Positions 50,200 through 58,558 of a stretch of 64,000 bases of DNA are shown here, one piece after another. The stretch lies in NCBI GenBank assembly GCA_963764195.1, contig CAVXRG010000010.1, positions 372,001 to 436,000 on the forward strand, written 5' to 3'. Each line of letters opens with the position of its first letter. Position 1 is the stretch's first letter. The translations under genes were made by a program, and so were the position numbers. Origin of the DNA: JBDSSS01 sp963764195. GTDB taxonomy: Bacteria; Actinomycetota; Actinomycetes; Actinomycetales; Dermatophilaceae. The notes under the pieces are model-generated. The model searched no databases, had not been told where the DNA came from, and saw only the letters and a list, made by a program, of their open reading frames with translations.

Positions 50200-51879
50200 T
50201 CAGCGACCGAGTTTGCTCGTCAGCATCGAGGAGAGCTGGCGGATCTCCCGGACGTGCAGCAGGTGGGCGACACCGAGGTAGACGACGACGAGGACGAGCC
50301 CGACGAAGCCGATCTCCACGACGTTGGCGAAGATCCGGCCGATCGTCGAGGTCGACCGCTCCACGGCGCCCGAGGTGAACGGCTGCACGACCATCACCGT
50401 GCCCCAGCCGACCAGGCCGGCGACGGTGGCGGCGAGGCCGATGCGGGCGGCGGTGTCGAGGACCTTCGTCAGGCCCAGCCGGCCGATCCGGCGCCGCAGC
50501 AGGTAGAGGCCCACCCCCGAGCTGACGAGGTTGCCGAGGGTCTGGCCGAAGGCCATGATCGCGATCGCCCAGACCGGGTCGAAGGAGAGGGTCGCGATGC
50601 CGGCGACCAGGCTGATCCCGGTGAGCAGCCCCTGCATGACGACGGTCGGCCGGCCGTCCTCGAGGGCGAAGAAGACGCGGTAGCAGAGCAGGTCGATCCC
50701 GAAGGGCACGATGCCGAGGATCATCACGATGAGCACGATGGCCGCGACATCGAGCGAGCGAGCGTCGACGCCGGGGTTGAGCAGCGCCACGGCCGGGCGC
50801 GCGAGCAGCATCACGCCGGCCATGATCGGCACGTTGGCGACGAGCGGCAGGACGAGGCCGGTGCGGAAGTCGCGTTTGAGCTCGTCATGGTCGCCGTCGG
50901 CCGCCGCCCGCGAAAAACGCGGGAACAGGGCGGTGATGATCGAGACCGTGATGAAGGCGTGCGGGAGCATGAAGAGGCTGAACGCGATCGCGTAGACCGC
51001 GGGCCCCCGCACCGCGGAGTCCTTCGGTGCGCTCGCGACGGCTTGGTTGAGGGCGCCCTGGCTGATGAAGAAGCCTGCCTGCGACACGGCCAGGCCGGCG
51101 AAGGCCCACACGGCGAGCCGGCTCACCCCGCCCAGACCGACGCCTCGCAGGCCCCACCGCGGGCGGTAGCTGAAGCCGGTGCGCCGCAGCGCCGGGACGA
51201 GCGACAGCGCCTGGACGACGACCGAGAGGGTGGCCGACCCGGCAAAGAGCCACACCATCGGCCCGGTCCACTCCGAGGGTTCCCGCGGCAGCCGCTGACC
51301 GCGTGCGTCGACGGCGTCCGGCGAGGGGAAGACGACGATGAAGAGGATGAGCCCGGCCACGGCGACGACGTTCGCCAGGAACGGGGCCCACGCGAAGGCA
51401 CCGAAGCGACCCCGGGCGTTGAGGATCTGGCCGAGCAGCGCGAAGAGCCCGTAGAAGAAGATCTGCGGCAGGCAGATGAGCGAGAAGGCGAGCGCGAGGG
51501 ACTTGAAGTCGGGGGTCTGGTTGCTCGCGAGAAGCCAGACGAAACCACCGGCACCGGCCATGACCGCGGCCGTGATGACGAGCATGGCGCTGAGGGCGAC
51601 GGTGATCACCCGGTCGGTGAACTCCTGCCCACCGTCCTCGAGCTTCATCGCGCGGGCGAGCGACGGGATGAGCACCGCGTTGAGGATGCCGCCCGCCGCG
51701 AGGACGTAGAGGACGTTCGGCAGGGTGTTCGCGAGCGAGAAGGCGTCACCGGCGACCTTGGCGCCGATGATCCACGTGATCAGGCCGTTGCGGACCGTCC
51801 CGAGGATGCGCGAGGCCACCGACCCGCCGAACATCGTCAGGCTCGAGCGGGCGACGGACGGTGTCACCACGGTCGTCAT
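50200..51879 (-). CDS. murJ: MurJ/MviN-like lipid II flippase
   Basis: A 559-residue polytopic protein with about 14 helices. RSSLTMFGGSVASRILGTVRNGLITWIIG at the N terminus, DAFSLANTLPNVLYVLAAGGILNAVLIP, PQIFFYGLFALLGQILNARGRFG, and LPHAFITVSIITALFPRFSRAA are strong MviN marks. MurJ moves lipid II across the membrane for peptidoglycan synthesis. It lacks the long C-terminal kinase-like extension of mycobacterial MviN. Its ATG shares one base with the hemE stop (TGATG), so it is translationally coupled to a heme gene, an odd pairing. It may be a second MurJ of this genome. Confidence 0.9.
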   Translation of the reverse strand: MTTVVTPSVARSSLTMFGGSVASRILGTVRNGLITWIIGAKVAGDAFSLANTLPNVLYVLAAGGILNAVLIPSLARAMKLEDGGQEFTDRVITVALSAMLVITAAVMAGAGGFVWLLASNQTPDFKSLALAFSLICLPQIFFYGLFALLGQILNARGRFGAFAWAPFLANVVAVAGLILFIVVFPSPDAVDARGQRLPREPSEWTGPMVWLFAGSATLSVVVQALSLVPALRRTGFSYRPRWGLRGVGLGGVSRLAVWAFAGLAVSQAGFFISQGALNQAVASAPKDSAVRGPAVYAIAFSLFMLPHAFITVSIITALFPRFSRAAADGDHDELKRDFRTGLVLPLVANVPIMAGVMLLARPAVALLNPGVDARSLDVAAIVLIVMILGIVPFGIDLLCYRVFFALEDGRPTVVMQGLLTGISLVAGIATLSFDPVWAIAIMAFGQTLGNLVSSGVGLYLLRRRIGRLGLTKVLDTAARIGLAATVAGLVGWGTVMVVQPFTSGAVERSTSTIGRIFANVVEIGFVGLVLVVVYLGVAHLLHVREIRQLSSMLTSKLGR

Positions 51880-52928
51880 CAGCGGACGGAGCACTCGTGG
51901 ACGAGGGCGGTGACGCGGGTCAGGACGTCGGGGTCGACCGACGGCAGCACCCCGTGGCCGAGGTTGAAGATGTGGCCGGGCGCCGCGCGCCCCTCCTCGA
52001 CGATGCCGCGGACGGTCCGCTCGAGGACCTCCCACGGAGCGAAGAGCAGCGCGGGGTCGAGGTTGCCCTGGACGGCATACCCCGGCCCGAGACGCTCCAC
52101 GGCGTCGGTGAGGCTGACGCGGTAGTCGACGCCGACGACGTCGGCGCCCGCCTCCCCCATCAGGGCCAACAGCTCACCGGTGCCGACACCGAAGTGGATG
52201 CGGGGGACGTCGAGGTCGGCGACCGCCGCGAGGGCGGTGGCCGAATGGGCCTGGACGAAGCGGACGTAGTCGGCGCGCGGCAGGGCGCCCACCCACGAGT
52301 CGAAGAGCTGCACGACGCTCGCGCCTGCCTCGGCCTGCACTCTGAGGAAGGCGCCAGCGATCTGGGCGAGCCTGCCGCACAGGGCATCCCACAGCTCGGG
52401 GTCGCCGTGCATGAGCGCCTTGGTCTTCTCGTGGTTCTTCGACGGCCCGCCCTCGACGAGGTAGGAGGCGAGCGTGAAGGGGGCGCCCGCGAAACCGATG
52501 AGGGGAATCGGACCGAGCTCACTGACCAGCGACCGCACCGCCTCGGTGATGTAGGGGACGTGGTCGGGCGTCAGCGGCACGAGCCGGTCGAGGTCGCTCC
52601 ACCCACGGATCGGCTCGGCCACGACGGGGCCGACGCCGGGGACGATGTCGAGGTCGACCCCGATGGCCTTGAGCGGCACGACGATGTCGCTGAAGAAGAT
52701 GGCTGCGTCGACGCCGTGGCGGCGCACCGGCTGCAGCGTGATCTCGGTGACGAGCTCGGGTCGCATGCACGACTCGAGCATCGGGATGCCCTCGCGGACG
52801 GCGCGGTACTCCGGAAGCGACCGACCCGCCTGACGCATGAACCAGACCGGCGTGTGGTCCACCGGCTCCCGGCGTGCCGCCCGGACGAGGTCGCTCTGGC
52901 GGGTGGGGGCAGGGGCAGTCGTCGGCAC
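51879..52928 (-). CDS. hemE: Uroporphyrinogen III decarboxylase
   Basis: A 349-residue enzyme converting uroporphyrinogen III to coproporphyrinogen III, the branch feeding hemY and hemQ. VWFMRQAGRSLPEYR is the conserved N-terminal substrate-binding stretch; FAGAPFTLASYLVEGGPS, FDSWVGALP, VQGNLDPALLFAP and GHIFNLGHGVLPSVDPDVL follow. I chose GTG 52928, which has CAGGAT 6 nt upstream, over a start 21 codons earlier. The divergent DUF3000 gene starts 95 nt away. Confidence 0.93.
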   Translation of the reverse strand: MPTTAPAPTRQSDLVRAARREPVDHTPVWFMRQAGRSLPEYRAVREGIPMLESCMRPELVTEITLQPVRRHGVDAAIFFSDIVVPLKAIGVDLDIVPGVGPVVAEPIRGWSDLDRLVPLTPDHVPYITEAVRSLVSELGPIPLIGFAGAPFTLASYLVEGGPSKNHEKTKALMHGDPELWDALCGRLAQIAGAFLRVQAEAGASVVQLFDSWVGALPRADYVRFVQAHSATALAAVADLDVPRIHFGVGTGELLALMGEAGADVVGVDYRVSLTDAVERLGPGYAVQGNLDPALLFAPWEVLERTVRGIVEEGRAAPGHIFNLGHGVLPSVDPDVLTRVTALVHECSVR

Positions 52929-53010
52929 CGTGCAATCCTGCCACGCACCCGCGGGTCTCCCGTGCACGTCGATGCGGCGTGGCCTCACCACGGATCCGCC
53001 CCACGCGACA

Positions 53011-53016
53011 TACTCT
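53011..53016 (+). promoter_or_regulatory. Probable -10 box of DUF3000-RNase D (leaderless)
   Basis: TACTCT ends 6 nt before GTG 53023; no ribosome-binding site is present. Confidence 0.5.
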
Positions 53017-53022
53017 CAACTG

Positions 53023-53607
53023 GTGCACACTCGAACGCTGCCGGGCAACCACGGCGCCACCTTCGCGCAGGCGCTCGCTGCCCTCCGCGCGGTGCGCCTG
53101 CGGTCCGAGCTCCGGCTCACCGAGGTGCCCGCACCCACCCGGATCGCACCGTATGCCGCTGCGCTGACCGCCGACGTCATCGACTCCGCCGATCCCGAGG
53201 AGGATCTCGCGACCGGCCGCTTCGTGCTGCTGCACGACCCCAGCGGGCCGGAGACGTGGGAGGGCGACTGGCGCGTCGTCACCTTCGCCCGGGCCGAGCT
53301 GGAGCCCGAGCTGGCCGGGGACCCGATGCTCGGAGCCGTCGGCTGGTCGTGGCTCACCGACTCGATCGAGGCCCGCGGCCTCGGTTGGGCGGCGGAGGCC
53401 GGCACCGTGACGCGGGTCGTCAGCGAGAGCTTCGCCGGGCTGTCCGACCGCGGTGCCAGCGTCGAGATGGAGGTCCGCGCGTCGTGGACCCCGACGGGCG
53501 GCGACGTCGCGGAGCACCTGCAGGCCTGGACCGACATGCTCTGCACGATCGCCGGCATCCCGCCGCTGCCCGAGGGCGTCGTCCCGTTGCCGGGACAGCG
53601 TCGGTGA
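53023..53607 (+). CDS. DUF3000 family protein
   Basis: A 194-residue protein. The block RLTEVPAPTRIAPYAAALTADV and FVLLHDPSGPETWEGDWRVVTFARAELEPELA belong to DUF3000, an actinobacterial family of unknown function usually found between hemE and an RNase D gene, as here. GWSWLTDSIEARG and LCTIAGIPPLPEGVVPLP are other conserved stretches. GTG 53023 is set by the upstream -10 box. The stop overlaps the RNase D start (GTGA). Confidence 0.85.
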   Translation: MHTRTLPGNHGATFAQALAALRAVRLRSELRLTEVPAPTRIAPYAAALTADVIDSADPEEDLATGRFVLLHDPSGPETWEGDWRVVTFARAELEPELAGDPMLGAVGWSWLTDSIEARGLGWAAEAGTVTRVVSESFAGLSDRGASVEMEVRASWTPTGGDVAEHLQAWTDMLCTIAGIPPLPEGVVPLPGQRR

Positions 53608-54917
53608 CGGCTGGGACGTCGCCGTCCGCGGACTCGTCCTGGACGCCACCCGACACCGACGCAGACTCCGAGGCCAGTGAGACCACCGAGGCCCCGCCCG
53701 CGCGCACGCTGACGGCCCTGACCCACCCCGCCGGCGGGGTGCCCGACGTCGTCGTCGGCGAGCGGGAGCTGCTGCGTGCGGCCGAGGCCATCGCGGCCGG
53801 CACCGGACCGGTCGCCATCGATGCCGAGCGGGCGTCGGGTTACCGCTACGGCCAGCGCGCCTACCTGGTGCAGCTGCGGCGGGCCGGCTCCGGGTCATGG
53901 CTCTTCGACCCCGCGGCCCTGCCCGACCTCTCCCCCGTCAGTGATGCCATCGGCGACGCCGAGTGGATCCTGCACGCCGCGACCCAGGACCTCCCGTGCC
54001 TCGCCGAAGTCGGGATGCGGCCGAAGGCGCTCTTCGACACCGAGCTCGGCGGGCGTATCGCCGGCCTCCCCCGGGTCGGCCTCGGTGCGATGGTCGAGCA
54101 CTACCTCGGCCTCAGCCTGGCCAAGGAGCACTCGGCCGTGGACTGGTCGACCCGTCCCCTCCCCGAGCCGTGGCTGCGCTATGCGGTGCTCGACGTCGAG
54201 GTGCTCGTCGAGCTCCGTGACGCCGTCGCGGCCGACCTCGCCGGTCAGGGCAAGCACCAGTGGGCGGCCGAGGAGTTCGTCCACCTGCTCGACTTCACCG
54301 GCCCCGAGCCGCGCACCGATCCGTGGCGGCGCACGTCGGGCACCAACAAGGTGCGCACCCGTCGCGGGATGGCGATCGTCCGCGAGTTGTGGCAGGCCCG
54401 CGACGCCGTGGCCCAGCAGCGAGACACCGCACCGGGACGGGTCTTCTCCGACGCGGTCATCGCCGACCTCGCCACGACGCACCAGCGGTCCACGACCCCA
54501 CCCCAGACGCTGTCGTCGACGGAGTCGCGCTTGGCCCGCTCGATCCGGCGCCACCAGGAGCTGCTCCGTCAGGGGATCGCCGCTGCGCTGCGCGTGCCCG
54601 AGGAAGACCTTCCGCTGCTGACCCTCCCGGCCACCGGCCCGCCGCCGCCCCGGGCCTGGGCCGACCGCGACCCGGTCGCCGCCGCCCGACTGGCCCGGGC
54701 CCGCGAGCTGATCACCGCGGTCTCCGGCGAGCTCTCCGTGCCCGTCGAGAACCTCCTGACACCCGACGTGCTGCGCCGCTACCTCTGGGACGCCCCGGCG
54801 GCGCCGACGACCGGCGAGGTCGCCCGGGGCCTCATCGCGCTCGGCGCCCGCCGCTGGCAGACCACGGTGACCGCACCCCTCGTGTCGCTCACCTGCGCGG
54901 AGATCCCCGTCCCCTGA
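53604..54917 (+). CDS. RNase D-like 3'-5' exonuclease with HRDC domain
   Basis: A 437-residue nuclease. After a low-complexity tail (~1-40), the DEDDy exonuclease has VAIDAERASGYRYGQRAYLVQL (Asp, Glu), WILHAATQDLPCLAEVG (Asp) and LRYAVLDVEVLVEL (Tyr, Asp). WRRTSGTNKVRTRRGMAIVRELW leads into an HRDC-type helical domain. Such enzymes trim tRNA and other structured RNA 3' ends. It starts at GTG 53604, overlapping the DUF3000 stop. Confidence 0.88.
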   Translation: MTAGTSPSADSSWTPPDTDADSEASETTEAPPARTLTALTHPAGGVPDVVVGERELLRAAEAIAAGTGPVAIDAERASGYRYGQRAYLVQLRRAGSGSWLFDPAALPDLSPVSDAIGDAEWILHAATQDLPCLAEVGMRPKALFDTELGGRIAGLPRVGLGAMVEHYLGLSLAKEHSAVDWSTRPLPEPWLRYAVLDVEVLVELRDAVAADLAGQGKHQWAAEEFVHLLDFTGPEPRTDPWRRTSGTNKVRTRRGMAIVRELWQARDAVAQQRDTAPGRVFSDAVIADLATTHQRSTTPPQTLSSTESRLARSIRRHQELLRQGIAAALRVPEEDLPLLTLPATGPPPPRAWADRDPVAAARLARARELITAVSGELSVPVENLLTPDVLRRYLWDAPAAPTTGEVARGLIALGARRWQTTVTAPLVSLTCAEIPVP

Positions 54918-55112
54918 CGCCGTCGACGCACGGCGTCCCCCGCCGACGGGGTGACCGCTCTCACGGCGACCGCGTGGCACGCCGAAGTTACCGAGAAGTA
55001 GGATCGGAGGGCGAGAGCGCCGGGAGGCGCTGTCGCGACCACCGAGCCGCCGTGTCCGAACCCTCTTATCCGGGCGCGCGGCGACCGCTTCGTCCCCCCA
55101 CCAGGAGGCATC

Positions 55113-56363
55113 GTGCCCCGAGAGCTCCAAGAGGTCGTCTTCGTCGACGGCGTCCGCACCCCGTTCGGCAAGGCCGGCCCCAAGGGCATGTACGCCCAGA
55201 CCCGCGCCGACGACCTCGTCATCCGGTGCATCCGCGAGCTGCTCAGCCGCCACCCGGAGCTCCCCCGCGAGCGGGTCGAGGAGGTCGCGATCGCCGCGAC
55301 CACGCAGATCGGCGACCAGGGCCTCACGCTCGGGCGCACCGCGGCGCTGCTCTCGGGCCTGCCGAACACCACCCCCGGTTACTCGATCGACCGGATGTGC
55401 GCCGGCGCCATGACGGCCGTGACCACCACGGCGTCCTCGATCGCGTTCGGCGCCTGCGACGTGGCCATCGCCGGTGGCGTCGAGCACATGGGTCGCCACC
55501 CCATGGGTGAGGGCGTCGACCCCAACCCGCGGATCATCGCCGAGAAGATCGTCGACCCCGATGCGCTCGTGATGGGCAAGACGGCCGAGAACCTCCACGA
55601 CCGCTACCCGCAGCTGACCAAGGCGCGTTCCGACGCCTACGCCGTCGGCAGCCAGGACAAGCTGGCTCGCGCCTACGAGGACGGCAAGATCCAGCCCGAC
55701 CTCGTCAGCGTCGCGACCCGGCACGACGAGCTCGGCTGGGGTCTCGCGACCTCGGACGAGCCGCCCCGCCCCGGCACGACGACCGACGAGCTGGCCGCCC
55801 TCAAGACGCCGTTCCGCCCCCACGGCAACGTCACCGCCGGCAACGCGGCCGGTCTCAACGACGGCGCGACCGCATGCCTGCTCGCCTCCGAGCGCGCCGC
55901 CTCCGAGCTCGGGCTGCCGGTCCGGATGCGCCTCGTGTCCTTCGCCTTCGTCGGCGTCGAGCCCGAGGTGATGGGCGTCGGGCCCGTCCCCGCGACGGAG
56001 AAGGCACTGGCCAAGGCCGGCCTGACCATCGAGGACATCGGCCTCTTCGAGCTCAACGAGGCCTTCGCCGTGCAGGTCCTCGCCTTCCTCGACCACTTCG
56101 GCATCGCCGACGACGACCCGCGCGTCAACGAGTACGGCGGCGCCATCGCCGTCGGCCACCCGCTCGCCAGCTCCGGCGTGCGCCTGATGACCCAGCTCGC
56201 CCGGCAGTTCGAGGAGCACCCGGAGGTCCGCTACGGGCTCACCGCCATGTGCATCGGCATCGGCATGGGTGGGGCCGTCATCTGGGAGAACCCCCACCAC
56301 GCCGACTACACGAGCACCGTCACGGCGTCGCCGGTCGGCGACGCCAAGGAGGACGACCAGTGA
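55113..56363 (+). CDS. fadA: Acetyl-CoA acyltransferase (thiolase), beta-oxidation
   Basis: A 416-residue thiolase. Nucleophilic Cys in YSIDRMCAGAMTAVTTTAS, ELNEAFAVQVLAF (the His of HEAFA replaced by Asn as in many FadA proteins), GGAIAVGHPLASSGVRL (His) and LTAMCIGIGMGGAV (second Cys). It splits 3-ketoacyl-CoA in the last beta-oxidation step. AGGAGG lies 4-5 nt before GTG 55113, and TAGGAT at ~54998-55003 may be its -10. It is coupled to fadB by a GTGA overlap; the pair likely forms the trifunctional complex. Confidence 0.93.
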   Translation: MPRELQEVVFVDGVRTPFGKAGPKGMYAQTRADDLVIRCIRELLSRHPELPRERVEEVAIAATTQIGDQGLTLGRTAALLSGLPNTTPGYSIDRMCAGAMTAVTTTASSIAFGACDVAIAGGVEHMGRHPMGEGVDPNPRIIAEKIVDPDALVMGKTAENLHDRYPQLTKARSDAYAVGSQDKLARAYEDGKIQPDLVSVATRHDELGWGLATSDEPPRPGTTTDELAALKTPFRPHGNVTAGNAAGLNDGATACLLASERAASELGLPVRMRLVSFAFVGVEPEVMGVGPVPATEKALAKAGLTIEDIGLFELNEAFAVQVLAFLDHFGIADDDPRVNEYGGAIAVGHPLASSGVRLMTQLARQFEEHPEVRYGLTAMCIGIGMGGAVIWENPHHADYTSTVTASPVGDAKEDDQ

Positions 56364-58486
56364 CCACGACGACCGAGAGCACTTCTGCTGCAAGCGGGTT
56401 CACCAAGGAGGTCGTGACGCACGCGCCGGTGCGCGACGTCGCACTCGACGGTGGTGGCACGCTGGCCCTCGTCACCCTCGACAACGGCCACGACCACACC
56501 AAGCCCAACACCTTCGGGCCCCAGTCGATCGCCGAGCTCAGCGCGACCGTGGCGCGCCTGCGCGAGCGGGCCGACGCCGGCGAGATCGTCGCCGTCGCCG
56601 TGACGGGCAAGCCGTTCGTCTTCGCCGTGGGGGCCGACCTCACCGGAGTGCCCTACATCAGGTCCCGCGACGAGGCGCTCGAGATCGCACGAGCCGGGCA
56701 CGCGGCATACGCCGCCTTCGCCGACCTGCCCGTGGCCACCTTCGCGTTCGTCAACGGCGCCGCGATGGGTGGCGGCGTGGAGCTCGCTCTCTCGGCCGAC
56801 TACCGGACGATGAGCGCCGGCGTCCCGGCCGTCGCGCTCCCCGAGGTCTTCCTCGGTCTCGTGCCCGGCTGGGGTGGCTGCTGGATGCTGCCCAACCTCG
56901 TCGGCGTCGACAAGGCGCTCACCGTCATCGTCGACAACCCGCTGAGCCAGAACCGGATGCTCAAGGGGGTCCAGGCCTACGAGCTCGGTCTCGCCGACGC
57001 GCTCTTCGAGCCCGCCGACTTCCTCGAGTCCTCCATCGCGTGGGCCACCGCCGTGCTGCGCGGCGACCTCGTCGTCGAGCGTCCCGAGGTGGACCGCGAC
57101 GAGCAGGCGTGGGCGGCCGCCGTGAAGAAGGCCAGGGGCATCGCCGACGTCAAGACCGGTCGCCGGGCGAGGAGCCCGTATGCCGCTCTCGACCTCGTCG
57201 CGGCCGCCCGCACCGCGACCCGCGAGGAGGGCTTCGCCGCCGAGGACGAGGTGCTCGCCGACCTGCTCATGAGTGACGAGCTGCGCGCGGGCCTCTACGC
57301 CTTCGACCTCGTCCAGAAGCGGGCCAAGCGCCCGGCGGGCGCCCCCGACCGCGCCCTCGCCCGCCCGGTCACCAAGGTGGGCATCGTCGGGGCCGGCTTG
57401 ATGGCGAGCCAGCTCGCGCTGCTCTTCGTCCAACGCCTCCAGGTCCCGGTCGTGCTCACCGACGTCGACGACGACCGGGTCGCCGCGGGCGTCGGCTACG
57501 TCCACGCCGAGCTCGACAAGCTGGCCGGCAAGGGCCGACTGGGCCCGGACCGGTGCAACCGCTACAAGGCGCTCGTCACCGGCGCGAGCGACAAGGCCGG
57601 CTTCGCCGACGCCGACTTCGTCATCGAGGCGGTCTTCGAGGAGATGGCCGTCAAGCAGCAGGTCTTCGCCGAGGTCGAGGCCGTCGTCGGTCCGGAGTGC
57701 GTCCTCGCGACGAACACCTCCAGCCTGTCGATCGCCGAGATGGCGAGCCGGCTCGAGCATCCCGAGCGGGTCGTCGGCTTCCACTTCTTCAACCCCGTCG
57801 CCGTCATGCCACTGCTCGAGATCATCCCCGGGGAGGGCACCGACGACGCGACGCTCGCCACGGCCTTCGCCGTCGGCAAGGAGCTGCGCAAGACGTGCAT
57901 CCGGGCCGCCGACCGGCCCTCGTTCATCGTCAACCGACTGCTCGGTCGCTTCATGGGCGAGGCCGCGCGGATGCTCGACGAGGGAACCCCGATCGAGGTC
58001 GTCGACCGGGCCTTCTCCGGACTCGCGCCGATGCCGCCCTTCGTGCTCATCGGGCTCGTCGGGCCGGCCATCGCGCTGCACAATGGGGAGACGCTCGTGC
58101 GAGCCTTCCCCGACCGGTTCTACGCGTCCCCCACCCTCCAGCGGGTCGTCGAGGCCGGCAAGCGCGGCTTCTACGACCTCAGCTCGGGTCGACCCGTCCT
58201 CGACCCCGAGGTGGCGGCGCTCATCGAGCAGCCCGCGGACCCGGTCGTGCTCGACACGGGGCAGGTGCGCGAGCGCGTGCTGTCGGTCCTGGCCGACGAG
58301 GCCCGGCGGATGCTCGACGAGGGCGTGGCCCAGGCCCCGATGGATCTCGACCTCGCGATGATCACGGGGGCGGGCTTCCAGTTCTGGAACGGCGGGATCA
58401 CGCCCCTCCTCGACCGGACGGGGGTCGCCGAGGCCGTGACCGGCAGCCGGTTCCTTCCCGCTGGTGTGGCGAACGCTCCGGCGTGA
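56360..58486 (+). CDS. fadB: Fatty-acid oxidation multifunctional protein (enoyl-CoA hydratase/3-hydroxyacyl-CoA dehydrogenase)
   Basis: A 708-residue fusion. Residues ~20-310 form a crotonase domain (FVNGAAMGGGVELALSADYR, LPEVFLGLVPGWGGCWMLP). Residues ~330-505 bind NAD (VGIVGAGLMASQLALLFVQ), with ECVLATNTSSLSIAEMAS and VVGFHFFNPVAVMPLLEII giving the catalytic His and Glu. Two C-terminal dehydrogenase helical repeats follow (IVNRLLGRFMGEAARMLDEG). It catalyses hydration and oxidation in beta-oxidation, with fadA. A strong terminator follows within 2 nt of the stop. A GTATGCCGCT word encodes Tyr-Ala-Ala at 57178-57187. Confidence 0.93.
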   Translation: MTTTTESTSAASGFTKEVVTHAPVRDVALDGGGTLALVTLDNGHDHTKPNTFGPQSIAELSATVARLRERADAGEIVAVAVTGKPFVFAVGADLTGVPYIRSRDEALEIARAGHAAYAAFADLPVATFAFVNGAAMGGGVELALSADYRTMSAGVPAVALPEVFLGLVPGWGGCWMLPNLVGVDKALTVIVDNPLSQNRMLKGVQAYELGLADALFEPADFLESSIAWATAVLRGDLVVERPEVDRDEQAWAAAVKKARGIADVKTGRRARSPYAALDLVAAARTATREEGFAAEDEVLADLLMSDELRAGLYAFDLVQKRAKRPAGAPDRALARPVTKVGIVGAGLMASQLALLFVQRLQVPVVLTDVDDDRVAAGVGYVHAELDKLAGKGRLGPDRCNRYKALVTGASDKAGFADADFVIEAVFEEMAVKQQVFAEVEAVVGPECVLATNTSSLSIAEMASRLEHPERVVGFHFFNPVAVMPLLEIIPGEGTDDATLATAFAVGKELRKTCIRAADRPSFIVNRLLGRFMGEAARMLDEGTPIEVVDRAFSGLAPMPPFVLIGLVGPAIALHNGETLVRAFPDRFYASPTLQRVVEAGKRGFYDLSSGRPVLDPEVAALIEQPADPVVLDTGQVRERVLSVLADEARRMLDEGVAQAPMDLDLAMITGAGFQFWNGGITPLLDRTGVAEAVTGSRFLPAGVANAPA

Positions 58487-58487
58487 C

Positions 58488-58527
58488 CGCCGATGGTGCG
58501 GTGCCGGCCGGCACCGCACCATCGGCG
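58488..58527 (+). terminator. Terminator of fadAB
   Basis: A perfect 40-bp palindrome (20-bp arms, no unpaired loop by sequence) directly after the fadB stop. No T-run follows. Confidence 0.85.
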
Positions 58528-58544
58528 CGCCGAATCGCTCGTAT

Positions 58545-58556
58545 CTCATATATGAG
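58545..58556. promoter_or_regulatory. Palindromic candidate operator before the XRE-MurA gene
   Basis: CTCATATATGAG is a perfect 12-bp palindrome ending 2 nt before ATG 58559, within an AT-rich island. It covers the place where the -10 box of a leaderless start would lie, so a protein bound here would block transcription. The XRE domain of the downstream protein is an obvious candidate binder (inference). Confidence 0.5.
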
Positions 58557-58558
58557 TT

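Noticed and set aside
50071..52125. Plus-strand open frame antisense to murJ
   Set aside because: Charged low-complexity mirror frame of a membrane protein gene.
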